Assembly: GCF_048595595.1 (NCBI RefSeq)
Contig: NZ_CP184347.1
Strand: one strand, 5' to 3'
DNA: 64,000 nucleotides
From: Bacteroides pyogenes_A
GTDB taxonomy: Bacteria; Bacteroidota; Bacteroidia; Bacteroidales; Bacteroidaceae
Shown here: positions 46,114 through 54,426 of the stretch, in pieces
Numbering within the stretch: position 1 is the first letter of the stretch
Layout of the letters: each line of letters opens with the position of its first letter
Translations under genes and position numbers: made by a program
Notes under the pieces: model-generated
The model's database searches: none
What the model saw: the letters and a program-made list of their open reading frames with translations, nothing else
Told to the model about the DNA's origin: nothing

Positions 46114-46907
46114 TCTTTCTTTTTAGCGATTATATAAATAGGGTGATAAGTGAGCGATACGGAATGGTCGCGACGGAAAAGGCGGTCGTACCGCTCGCAG
46201 AATTCGCGCAGGTCGCGGCGTGTCCACGGACGCGTCGCTCCACCTTCTTGTCCGGTTAGAATAGAGCCTCTGTTCGACCGAAATGGAGCGTTCACTCCGG
46301 TCTGTTTGAGGTGGTAAAGCACCTCGATAGAGCCTCTGAATGCAAGCGGTATGATTTCCTCCTCCGAGTGTATGATGTCGAAGCGGGGCGATAAAGCCTT
46401 TTCCAGTTCTTCCAACGAACGGTACGGAAGTCCGTTGCCGGTGAGCGTTCTCACTTCGCGCATGTTTTCCTTCCCGAAGGTGCTGAACGCAAAGTACCCC
46501 CGGCTGCGGAGCAGGGCATTGCACCGCTCGAAGAATTTTTCGGGCGATTCGAACCATTGCAGCGCAGAGCAAGATGTGATCAGGCTCGTACCGGCGGGAA
46601 ACGGAATCGTTTCGGCATCGCCGGGCAGGAAAGAAACCCGGTGTTCTTTCAGCAGATCTCCGCAACACGCTTCCATCTTCGGGCAGAGGTCGTTCAGAAA
46701 CAGCCTGCGGGGGCGGAAAGCGTCGAACAGCAAGCGGGAGTAAGTCCCCGTGCCGCATCCGAACTCGATGACTTCCGGGCATGGAGAGGGGATGTGCGTT
46801 TGCAGCAGCCCGATCATTTTGCCGGCTATCCGGCGTTGTACGTTCGCTTCTCGCGGGTAAGTCGCCGCCGCTTTGCCGAAACGTTCGGCTATCAGTGATT
46901 TATCCAT
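46110..46907 (-). CDS. bioC: Malonyl-ACP O-methyltransferase
   Basis: This 265-residue SAM-dependent methyltransferase has EFGCGTGTYSR (glycine-rich motif I, about 47-57). LNDLCPKM is near 76 and PGDAETIPF near 100. SCSALQWFESPEKFFERC (about 112-129) is characteristic of BioC, and the FSTFGKENMREV region is near 142. It methylates malonyl-ACP so fatty-acid synthesis can build the pimeloyl chain. It overlaps bioG by 8 bp and bioD by 4 bp, with bioG removing the methyl ester afterwards. Confidence 0.94.
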   Translation of the reverse strand: MDKSLIAERFGKAAATYPREANVQRRIAGKMIGLLQTHIPSPCPEVIEFGCGTGTYSRLLFDAFRPRRLFLNDLCPKMEACCGDLLKEHRVSFLPGDAETIPFPAGTSLITSCSALQWFESPEKFFERCNALLRSRGYFAFSTFGKENMREVRTLTGNGLPYRSLEELEKALSPRFDIIHSEEEIIPLAFRGSIEVLYHLKQTGVNAPFRSNRGSILTGQEGGATRPWTRRDLREFCERYDRLFRRDHSVSLTYHPIYIIAKKKE

Positions 46908-47574
46908 GTACGTTTGTTATCTGTCGGTTGGTCAATAGGTTTTCGAAAAGAGAGCGGCTGTAATGGGCGGCTTCGGTCTGCGTCACGTCTGTCGTGCCCG
47001 ACCATGCCCTCAACTGGTTTGCCGGCGGGAAAATCCGGTCGTCGGTTCCCACCACCGCCTGTCGCCACCGGAATGCCGGAGCCGGGAGCGCATCGTATTG
47101 CCTGCGGATGGATTCGAGTTCTTCCTTCAGCTCTTCCGCAGTCCGTTGCGGCATCACATCCGCAAAGGCCTCGTACTCGTCCGCCGAGCCGCACATCCTA
47201 CGGCGGAACTTCCGCAGGGTCTGCTCGTTGAGCCCTTGCAACGTCCCCTCGAAGATGGAAGGAGGGATGCCCCTCGTTTCGTCGATGGGGTAGGGAGTGC
47301 CGTTGATCGCTATGCTTTGGGTGACGGGGAGATCCGGAAACCGGCGCATGACTTGCGTAGCCGCCCATACCCCCATCGACCACCCGATGAGGGTGATGCG
47401 GGAGTAGGCTTGCAGCAGGGTGTCGTCGAACTCCGGCGAGCGGTAGTCGTAGCAGATCATCCAGTCGCACCCCGCAGGACGTATGCGGGCGAACGGGCGT
47501 TCGTCCATCCCCCAGCCTGCGAAGAAAAACAGCAGCTCCGGTTCGTTATTTTTTATCAAAAACAGTTGCTCCAT
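46900..47574 (-). CDS. bioG: Pimeloyl-ACP methyl ester esterase
   Basis: This 224-residue alpha/beta hydrolase of the BioG (DUF452) type has FFAGWGMDERPF near 17-28, the nucleophile elbow GWSMG (about 64-68), AINGTPYPID near 89, and a C-terminal TEAAHYSRSLF supplying the His. BioG removes the methyl group from pimeloyl-ACP methyl ester, ending chain building and giving pimeloyl-ACP to BioF. It replaces BioH, as in many Bacteroidetes. The gene is separated from bioF by an 88-bp repeat array, unlike the tight joins to bioC and bioD. Confidence 0.93.
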   Translation of the reverse strand: MEQLFLIKNNEPELLFFFAGWGMDERPFARIRPAGCDWMICYDYRSPEFDDTLLQAYSRITLIGWSMGVWAATQVMRRFPDLPVTQSIAINGTPYPIDETRGIPPSIFEGTLQGLNEQTLRKFRRRMCGSADEYEAFADVMPQRTAEELKEELESIRRQYDALPAPAFRWRQAVVGTDDRIFPPANQLRAWSGTTDVTQTEAAHYSRSLFENLLTNRQITNVHG

Positions 47575-47619
47575 CGGTTTATCGTTTTTTCAGTCGGTCT
47601 ATATTATCTTTTTTATCGG

Positions 47620-48050
47620 TTAGTTTATACACTTCTGTCAGCTTGTTTACGCTTTGTCAAGTCGGCTTGTTTTGCTTCTTTACAGTCAGTTTATACCTTC
47701 TCTTTCAGTTTCCTTTATCACTTCTTCCAGTTTGTTTATGCTCTGTCAAGTCGACTTGTTTTGCTTCTATCAGTCAGTTTATAGCTTCTTTTTCAGTCTT
47801 CTTTATCACTCCTTTCAGCCTGTTTATGCTCTGTCAAGCCGATCTGTCTTGCTTTAGCCAGTCAGTTTATACCTTCTCTTTCAATCCTGTTTATCGTTTC
47901 CTTCAGCCTATTTATGCTCTGTCAAGCCGATCTGTCTTGCTTTAGCCAGTCAGTTTATACCTTCTCTTTCAATCCTGTTTATCGTTTCCTTCAGCCTATT
48001 TACGCTCTTTCAAGCCGGCCTGTCTTGCTTTTGCCAGTCAGTCTATCGCT
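47620..48050. repeat. 88-bp tandem repeat inside the biotin operon
   Basis: GCTCTGTCAAG (or a variant) recurs at 47651, 47740, 47828, 47916 and 48004 (periods 89, 88, 88, 88). Shorter CAGTTTATA-CTTCT blocks recur within each unit roughly every 21-22 bp. The last unit, CCAGTCAGTCTATCGCTTCTA, is the 3' end of bioF itself. Confidence 0.92.
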
Positions 48051-49192
48051 TCTATCAACCTCTCTATATCGTGTTCCGTCAGGTCTGCCGTCAGCGAGAA
48101 GCGGAGGCGGGAAGTGCCTTCGGGGACTGTGGGCGGGCGTACGGGGAGGACGTAGAATCCTTTCCGCTGCAATTCGTCCGCTTTGAGCACGGCGGCTTCG
48201 CTTGCTCCCGCAATGAGAGGGATGATATGGCTCTCCGAAGGGCTATCGTATCCTTTTGCCGACAACGCTTGTTTCAGCGTAGAGCTGATGCGTGATAAAT
48301 GTTCCCTTCTGTCCGAAAATTCCGGTAGCCGACCGAGCACCCATGACGTCCATGCGATGTTCACCGGCGGGAGAGCCGTAGTGAAGATCAGCGTCCGCAT
48401 CTTGTTGATGAGGTATTCTCTCACCACCTTCCGGCATACGATGTAAGCCCCTGCGGAGGCGGCAGCTTTTCCGAACGTGCCCACCAGAAAGTCGATCTCC
48501 CCGATGCACCCCTGTTCTTCGGCGCATCCCAGTCCGTTCGCACCCCGCACACCGAAAGCATGCGCTTCGTCGACATACAGGAGCACGTTGGGGTAGCTTT
48601 GTTTCAGCCGCACCAACGCGCGGAGGTCGCTCACATCTCCGTCCATGCTGAATATGCTTTCGGTGACGAGGATGATTTGCCGGTACGCATCGTGGTGCTG
48701 TTCCACCAGCCGGGCGGCCTGCGCCAGATCGTTGTGCCGGTAACGGATACATTTGGCTGCCGATAGCCGGATGCCGTCGATGAGGCTGGCGTGTACCAGT
48801 TTGTCGGCGAGTATCAGCGTCTGTGCGTCGCTCACCGCAGGCAGAATCCCCGTGTTGGCATGGTATCCGCTGTTGAATATCAGCGCGCTTTCCGTTCCGA
48901 ACATTTCCGCCAGTCGCCCTTCCAACTCTTCGCAGGCGGTAAAGTTGCCCGTGAGCAACCGCGACGAAGAGGCTGAGGGAAAGAAATTGCGGGGAGTGAG
49001 CGTGCGCATGAACGATTCTCGCAGCGACGGCTCATTCGCCAGTCCCAGATAATCGTTTGATGAAAGGTTCAGCATCCGCCGTCCGTTCAGTATCACTTCG
49101 CGTCCGTCGTGCACCAGCGAAGGAAGCGAACGGAAGTTCCCTTTCCTTTTCAGCGTCTCCAACTCTTCGTGCATCGTTTCCAATATATTCAT
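48038..49192 (-). CDS. bioF: 8-amino-7-oxononanoate synthase
   Basis: The start MNILETMHEELETL (384 residues) fits the family better than an 18-codon longer ATG. The PLP enzyme shows LNLSSNDYLGLA near 41, SGYHANTGIL near 109, DEAHAFGVRG near 205 (PLP-binding Asp and His) and the Schiff-base lysine in VGTFGKAAAS (about 236). It condenses pimeloyl-ACP with L-alanine to 8-amino-7-oxononanoate. It is followed by a repeat array whose unit contains the gene's last eight or so codons, then bioG. Confidence 0.95.
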   Translation of the reverse strand: MNILETMHEELETLKRKGNFRSLPSLVHDGREVILNGRRMLNLSSNDYLGLANEPSLRESFMRTLTPRNFFPSASSSRLLTGNFTACEELEGRLAEMFGTESALIFNSGYHANTGILPAVSDAQTLILADKLVHASLIDGIRLSAAKCIRYRHNDLAQAARLVEQHHDAYRQIILVTESIFSMDGDVSDLRALVRLKQSYPNVLLYVDEAHAFGVRGANGLGCAEEQGCIGEIDFLVGTFGKAAASAGAYIVCRKVVREYLINKMRTLIFTTALPPVNIAWTSWVLGRLPEFSDRREHLSRISSTLKQALSAKGYDSPSESHIIPLIAGASEAAVLKADELQRKGFYVLPVRPPTVPEGTSRLRFSLTADLTEHDIERLIEAID

Positions 49193-49428
49193 CTCATTTC
49201 TTGTTTCCTTGTTGATGTATGTTACGAACTCAAGATGTCGGCTCACTTTTTCAAGCCTTTCTCAAGTCTTCCTTTTCGGTTCTTTTTATTTTTGATTTCA
49301 TTACAAATCGGCCGCATTGCCATCCGGTCCTCCTGTTTCCGTCCGTTTTTGCCGCTGAGCTTGTAGTCAGGCATCCGGGGGGGAAGTGTGCTACTTGCCG
49401 TTGCATAAAAGATTCCGAAGTTGCTCCC

Positions 49429-51654
49429 TTACATTTCTTTCACTATTTTCAGCACTCCCGCAGTCAGTTTGCTCAGCTGTTCCGGCGTGATGACGAACGG
49501 CGGCATCAGGTACACCAGTCTGCCGAACGGCCGCACCCATATCCCTTCTTCCACGAATCGCCGCTGCATATAAGCCATATCCACAGGCTGCTTTGTCTCT
49601 ATCACGCCGATGGCGCCCAGCACCCGTACGTCCGTCACTTGCGGCAGTTGTGCCGCCGGAGCCAATTCTTCTTTCAGTTGCCGTTCGATGCGTTTTACTT
49701 TCGCTTCCCAGTCCGATTCGAGCAACAGGCGGATCGAGGCGCAAGCCACGGCGCAAGCCAGCGGGTTGCCCATGAACGTGGGGCCGTGCATGAACACGCC
49801 CGGCGCATGGTTGGATATGGTATCGGCTATCCGGTTGGAAGCCAGAACCGCCGAGAGCGTCATATATCCTCCCGTAAGCGCCTTGCCGATGCACATGATG
49901 TCCGGCTCTACGCCGGCATGTTCCCAGGCAAAGAGCTTTCCGGTACGTCCGAATCCGGTGGCTATCTCGTCGAATATCAGCAGGACGTCGTGTTTGCGGC
50001 ATAGGCGGGCGGCTTCGCGCAGGTATTGCGGGTGGTAGAACCGCATTCCTCCGGCCCCTTGCACCACAGGCTCGAGAATCAATGCCGCCAGTTCGCCGGC
50101 ATGCTCTTCCATTACCTTTTGAAGGGGCAGGATGTCTGAGGAATCCCACTCCCCATCGAACCTCGAACGGGGGGCGGGAACGAAATGGCGGATGGGCAGC
50201 GACGAACCGAAAAGACTGTGCATCCCCGTCACCGGGTCGCATACCGACATGGCGTTCCACGTATCGCCGTGGTATCCCGAACGGATGGTTGCGAAATTGC
50301 TTTTCGACTGTTTGCCCGCCGCATAGGCATATTGCACCGCCATTTTCATGGCAACCTCCACCGCTACCGAACCCGAGTCGGCGTAGAAAATTTTCTGCAT
50401 CGAGGGAGGGGCGATACGGAGCAGCAACTTCCCTAATTCAATGGCAGGTTCGTGGGTCAGTCCGCCGAACATCACGTGCGACATGCTTTCCAACTGCTCC
50501 CGTACGGCTTCGTTCAGCGTCGGATGATTGTACCCGTGCACCGCGCACCACCACGAAGACATCCCCTCTACCAGCGTTTCTCCGCTTTCGAGCGTAATGG
50601 TGGCTCCTTCGGCGCTCTTTACCTTGTACACCGGAAGCGGGTCGGTGGTCGAGGTGTACGGGTGCCACAGATGCTCCCGGTCGAACTGCGAGTCGGGGAA
50701 ACGGTATCCTTCTTTCAGTATCATCTCTTTGTCGTCCGAAACCTTCGAACCGAGCGTGGTGAGCAGGTCGCCCACGATGGCGGAGTTGATCCCGATGTAG
50801 AGGGCTTTGTGCATGGCTTCCTGCGAGAGTTGCGAGCGTCCTCCCGTGAAACGGAGAAAGGCTGTGGGATTGATGAAGCGGAATAGGGCGATGGTGGTCA
50901 GCACTTCTTCCTCTTCCAAAGGCTTCTGCCCTTCGAGCGGAGTGCCTGCGATGGGACTCAGCAGATTGATAGGGATAGACTGCACGCCCAGCTTGCGGAG
51001 AGTGAAAGCAAATTCGATGCGTTGTTCCATCGTTTCGCCCATGCCGATGATTCCCCCGCAGCAAATGTCCATGCCCACCCGTCGGGCGGCCTCCAGTGTC
51101 TCGAGCTTCTGTTCCTGAGTATGTGTGGAGCAGAGTTGCGGGAAATAAGAAGGGGCGGTTTCCAGATTGCAGTGGTAGCGCGTGATGCCGGCATCGTGGA
51201 GCTGTCTGAGCTCTTCTTCTTCCAACAACCCCAGTGAGGCGCATAGTTGGATGGACGAATGGCGGCGGATATGGCGCGTGGTATCGCAAAGCCGGGAAAG
51301 TTGTTTGGAGGAAGGTTTTCGTCCGCTGGTGACGAGCGAGAAGCGGTTTACGCTTTGATTTTCGTTGTATCGGGCTTGCCGGAGGCATTCTTCTGCGGGG
51401 AGGAGGTCGTAAATATCCGCTTTGGTCCGGTAGTGGGCGGATTGTGCGCACCATTTGCAGTTTTCGGGACATTTGCCTGATTTGGCATTGATGATGGAGC
51501 ACATGTCGAATTCTTGTGACGCACAAGCGACGGTTATCTCGTGCGCGGCGGCATATAAAGCCTCGCGGTCGGCCGTATCGGCAAGCCAGGCTGCTTGTTC
51601 GGGAGAAATGTCGCCCCCGGACAACACCTGTTCTTTGATCTCTTCGAGTGTCAT
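49429..51654 (-). CDS. bioBA: Fused biotin synthase / DAPA aminotransferase (BioB-BioA)
   Basis: The start MTLEEIKEQVL gives 741 residues holding two enzymes. Residues 1-315 are radical-SAM biotin synthase: CPENCKWC (Cys 62, 66, 69) for the 4Fe-4S cluster, and later DICCGGIIGMGET and NINLLSPIAGTP-like motifs. From about 320 (DREHLWHPYTS) it is the BioA aminotransferase: GYHGDTWNAMSVCD, DEIATGFGRTG and the PLP lysine K591 in IGKALTGGYM. It thus makes 7,8-diaminopelargonate and converts dethiobiotin to biotin. No stop or frameshift is seen at the join. The frame is open 62 codons further up to an ATG at 51840; that part has no BioB similarity. Confidence 0.93.
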   Translation of the reverse strand: MTLEEIKEQVLSGGDISPEQAAWLADTADREALYAAAHEITVACASQEFDMCSIINAKSGKCPENCKWCAQSAHYRTKADIYDLLPAEECLRQARYNENQSVNRFSLVTSGRKPSSKQLSRLCDTTRHIRRHSSIQLCASLGLLEEEELRQLHDAGITRYHCNLETAPSYFPQLCSTHTQEQKLETLEAARRVGMDICCGGIIGMGETMEQRIEFAFTLRKLGVQSIPINLLSPIAGTPLEGQKPLEEEEVLTTIALFRFINPTAFLRFTGGRSQLSQEAMHKALYIGINSAIVGDLLTTLGSKVSDDKEMILKEGYRFPDSQFDREHLWHPYTSTTDPLPVYKVKSAEGATITLESGETLVEGMSSWWCAVHGYNHPTLNEAVREQLESMSHVMFGGLTHEPAIELGKLLLRIAPPSMQKIFYADSGSVAVEVAMKMAVQYAYAAGKQSKSNFATIRSGYHGDTWNAMSVCDPVTGMHSLFGSSLPIRHFVPAPRSRFDGEWDSSDILPLQKVMEEHAGELAALILEPVVQGAGGMRFYHPQYLREAARLCRKHDVLLIFDEIATGFGRTGKLFAWEHAGVEPDIMCIGKALTGGYMTLSAVLASNRIADTISNHAPGVFMHGPTFMGNPLACAVACASIRLLLESDWEAKVKRIERQLKEELAPAAQLPQVTDVRVLGAIGVIETKQPVDMAYMQRRFVEEGIWVRPFGRLVYLMPPFVITPEQLSKLTAGVLKIVKEM

Positions 51655-51871
51655 ATAAGTAAGATATGGGATGGTTTGAGCGGCGTTCTGTTTCCGAAGA
51701 GACATCGCCACCACATTGGTATGCAGGTGCCCGATGCGGACTTCACGTCCCAGACTTGCGAATACGGCATAGTTTTTCCTGCCCCAATAGCGGAAGCTGG
51801 AAAAAGAATGTTTACCCTGTATGTGCTCTTTTCTCTTCATCTGAAAGCTGCTTGAATCTTTATTTACGGGG
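51655..51871 (-). other. Leader of the biotin operon, open in frame with bioBA
   Basis: A promoter at 51872-51902 predicts a transcript start near 51865, about 210 nt before the preferred bioBA start. The leader is an open frame from ATG 51840 into bioBA without stops. It holds short complementary segments such as GGACGTGAAGTCC. It could be a regulatory leader or an N-terminal extension. Confidence 0.45.
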
Positions 51872-51902
51872 CAAATGTATAAAGAATCTTTTTGCCTGCA
51901 AA
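51872..51902 (-). promoter_or_regulatory. Bacteroides-type promoter of the biotin operon
   Basis: On the minus strand TTTG (51902-51899), 19 bp, then TACATTTG (51879-51872) match the consensus exactly. It lies in the gap before the DUF4421 gene, which ends at 51906 on the same strand. Confidence 0.8.
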
Positions 51903-51905
51903 TCT

Positions 51906-53009
51906 TTATTTCCTTTTTCTTTTGCGGTATTCTTTGCGCAGGTGGAAGTTGAAACCCGCATAGATTTGAAGGACACCGAAGCCGTTATGAAGGGAGAAGC
52001 TGCTGCGGTGATAATTGAATACCTGTCCCACGAATGAAGTGCCTACGTAATATTTGCCGTTGTTGTACACCACTCCCGCGCGGGTGAGGAAATCGACGCT
52101 GAACTTATCGCTTGTGTTCTCTACTTCACTTGCTTCCACACTTATATCGGAACTTTTATATGCCACCGACGGGTTCAGCGACAAACAGGCGAGGCAATTG
52201 CGTGCGAACACCCAGTTGTAAGCATATCCGATGTTGAAACTGGCGTTGCTGTATTCTATCCGTGTCACCCGCATATCGGGATTCATGTTCTTTTGCACAA
52301 AGTCGGGGAAGCGACTGTTGTCGAAGTCGAGTTTGTGTTTGGAGAACGAGAAACCCGCGATAAGCGAGCCTGCGTTCCGGCGCTGGTTGGTCGATTGGCT
52401 GAAGGCTGCGGGATAAGAGAACTTGCGGTTGTTGAATATATAATAGACATTCAGCCCTTTGATATTCACATTCAGACCGTCGAACTTGGCGGAGTAGCGG
52501 GGAGGAATATCCTCCGGAAATCCTTTGAGCTTATGTATCTTGTATCTGTTTCCCGTATTCCTGTAGAATAAATCCAGTCCGATTTTGGAACTGTACAGGC
52601 TCAGGTCGAACTCCGTGTTTTTGTTCTTCCGGTTTGTTTTTCGCGAAATGTCGTTGACGTCTACCGACCATCCCAGAAATATCCAGCGCCAGCCGAAGTA
52701 TAAACCTACCTTGTGGTGCGGGTTGGGCGAGAAGCTGATTTTTTGGGCGTCGGGCTCCGAACCGCTTAGCGAATAATACTCGAAGTTGGTGATATGCGCG
52801 CCCATTATCGTGTAGTTGTAACGGTTGGGGCTGATGTATAGCGTGTCGAAATCGCTGAAGTTCAGAAACTTTCTGATTGCTTTTTTAAATCCGCTTGTTT
52901 GGGGAGCAGATGGTATGCTGTCGTGCACGAAGGTGGTGTCCCTTTCGGTATGGGCGCATAAGGGCAGTGTATAAAATAATACCAGTATGAAGGCAGTCTT
53001 TTTAATCAT
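51906..53009 (-). CDS. DUF4421 family outer-membrane protein
   Basis: This 367-residue protein has a signal peptide (MIKKTAFILVLFYTLPLCA|H). Alternating amphipathic strands fill the rest (YLSP-type turns, KVGLYFGWRWIFLGWSVDVND near 105-125, a last strand ending YAGFNFHLRKEY). Residues 48-66 (FDTLYISPNRYNYTIMGAH) match the DUF4421 start. The family is predicted to be a beta-barrel of the outer membrane with no known function. A basic tail (KRKRK) ends it. It is upstream of the biotin operon but has a separate promoter downstream. Confidence 0.82.
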   Translation of the reverse strand: MIKKTAFILVLFYTLPLCAHTERDTTFVHDSIPSAPQTSGFKKAIRKFLNFSDFDTLYISPNRYNYTIMGAHITNFEYYSLSGSEPDAQKISFSPNPHHKVGLYFGWRWIFLGWSVDVNDISRKTNRKNKNTEFDLSLYSSKIGLDLFYRNTGNRYKIHKLKGFPEDIPPRYSAKFDGLNVNIKGLNVYYIFNNRKFSYPAAFSQSTNQRRNAGSLIAGFSFSKHKLDFDNSRFPDFVQKNMNPDMRVTRIEYSNASFNIGYAYNWVFARNCLACLSLNPSVAYKSSDISVEASEVENTSDKFSVDFLTRAGVVYNNGKYYVGTSFVGQVFNYHRSSFSLHNGFGVLQIYAGFNFHLRKEYRKRKRK

Positions 53010-53260
53010 GGCACGAAATTATGAGATTTCGTCGAGTTTTGCTAACTTTCGGTTCGAAAAAAGACCCGCCCGGTGTAAAATGCGGAAGCAGGCATCTAAG
53101 GGAGTCGTCCGGGCGAAAGATGATTCGCACCGATGAGGCCCGCAAATTCTCCGGCCCGCATTTCCAACCGCAACCTTGTTCTTTCTCTTTTAGTTAATAT
53201 ACTTTAAATGCTTAAACTATTCTGAATAAGTTCCTGTTTTTCAAGAAAAAAGTAATACGT

Positions 53261-53506
53261 ATGAATACAATTTGGTTTATTATTATCGGTGTTCTTGCCG
53301 GTTTAATCGCAGGTAAAATAATGCGTGGCGGAGGCTTTGGATTTTTGATCAATCTGTTGCTCGGTATTGTCGGAGGAGTGATCGGAGGATGGGTATTCAG
53401 TCTGTTCGGTTTGGAAGCTTCCGGTTTGGTAGGAAGTTTGATTACCGCTACAGTGGGAGCCATCTTGGTGCTGTGGATCGCTTCTCTGTTTTCTCGCCCT
53501 AAATAG
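53261..53506 (+). CDS. GlsB/YeaQ/YmgE family small membrane protein
   Basis: This 81-residue, glycine-rich protein has three hydrophobic segments (about 4-20, 28-48, 57-77) and the family pattern IAGKIMRGGGFG, GIVGGVIGGW and ITATVGAILVL. Such proteins are stress-induced inner-membrane proteins of unknown mechanism, historically named transglycosylase-associated. It stands alone between convergent or divergent neighbours and is closed by a strong shared terminator. The 250 bp before it show no gene. Confidence 0.9.
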   Translation: MNTIWFIIIGVLAGLIAGKIMRGGGFGFLINLLLGIVGGVIGGWVFSLFGLEASGLVGSLITATVGAILVLWIASLFSRPK

Positions 53507-53536
53507 GGAAAAATAAATTACTCTCTTGGTTATTAA

Positions 53537-53571
53537 GAGCGTGAGTTCCTTGTACCGGGGAACTCGCGCTC
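53537..53571. terminator. Bidirectional terminator of glsB-like gene and cutC
   Basis: GAGCGTGAGTTCC (53537-53549) pairs with GGAACTCGCGCTC (53559-53571) with one G-T pair, followed by a run of six T on the plus strand. The cutC stop codon (53570) overlaps its right arm. Confidence 0.88.
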
Positions 53572-54337
53572 ATTTTTTATTTCCGGCAATGGAGCAGAGG
53601 GCATGGATGGTTTCCCTTACTCGTTTCACGGTAGTCGATGTGCGTTCGTACTCGTGGATATGCACCGTCCCTCCCATAGAAACCGATTCGTTTTTGTAAG
53701 TCATCGGGCTTCTTGCGCTTTCGCGGGCGGAGAAGTGAAACTCTTGTATGCCTGTTTCTTTCGCTATCCGCGCGATGTTCCCCTCATTCACCCCGCATCC
53801 CGCCAGCAGGATGATTCTTCCCGTCGCCTGTTTCTGCATCTCTCTGAGCAAAGGGATTCCTTTCTCGGCCGATGGCTGTTGCCCCGATGTCAGAATGCGG
53901 TGGCAGCCCAGTTCGATAATCTCTTCCATCGCTTTCTGCGGATTCCGGCACACATCGAATGCCCGGTGGAAAGTTACCGACATTCCTTTCGAGGCGTGCA
54001 TCAACTCCCGCATGACGCTGAGGTCTATTTCCCCGTCGGTCGTCAGGCATCCGAATACCACTCCGTCTGCCTTTAAACGATGTGCCGCTTCTATATCCTT
54101 CAGCATGGTTCTCACTTCGATGGGAGAGTAGAGGAAGTCTCCGCCACGCGGACGGATAATGACATGCAGGCGGGTGTGGGTGAGAAGTTCGCGCGCCACG
54201 GATATTTCTCCGTAGGAGGGAGTCGTTCCTCCTTCGGGGATACCTGCGCAAAGCTCTACGCGATGCGCTCCGCCTGCTTGCGCCGCCAAGCAGCTTTCCA
54301 CTGAGTTGGCGCAAATTTCAAACTGATATTTCTTCAT
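53570..54337 (-). CDS. cutC: CutC family protein
   Basis: This 255-residue TIM-barrel protein has the CutC motifs: FEICANSVESCLAAQAGGAHRVELC at the N-terminus in parts, GGTTPSYGEI near 36, VIIRPRGGDFLYS near 60, TFHRAFDVC near 125, RILTSGQQPSA near 150 and GCGVNEGN near 181. CutC has been linked to copper handling, but its biochemical role is unsettled. The gene ends in the terminator shared with the glsB-like gene. Confidence 0.94.
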   Translation of the reverse strand: MKKYQFEICANSVESCLAAQAGGAHRVELCAGIPEGGTTPSYGEISVARELLTHTRLHVIIRPRGGDFLYSPIEVRTMLKDIEAAHRLKADGVVFGCLTTDGEIDLSVMRELMHASKGMSVTFHRAFDVCRNPQKAMEEIIELGCHRILTSGQQPSAEKGIPLLREMQKQATGRIILLAGCGVNEGNIARIAKETGIQEFHFSARESARSPMTYKNESVSMGGTVHIHEYERTSTTVKRVRETIHALCSIAGNKK

Positions 54338-54353
54338 AAACCGGTGTATTGAA

Positions 54354-54409
54354 AATCACGCAGACCGACGCCCCAATTGCATGTAATTGGGGCGTGAATC
54401 TGCGTGATT
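54354..54409 (-). terminator. Long two-step hairpin past rny
   Basis: The outer stem AATCACGCAGA (54354-54364) pairs with TCTGCGTGATT (54399-54409). The inner stem GCCCCAATT (54370-54378) pairs with AATTGGGGC (54385-54393). On the minus strand it follows the rny stop by 18 bp and is trailed by TTTC. It is a terminator or RNA-end protecting structure. Confidence 0.75.
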
Positions 54410-54426
54410 CTTTGGATTCCGTTTTG

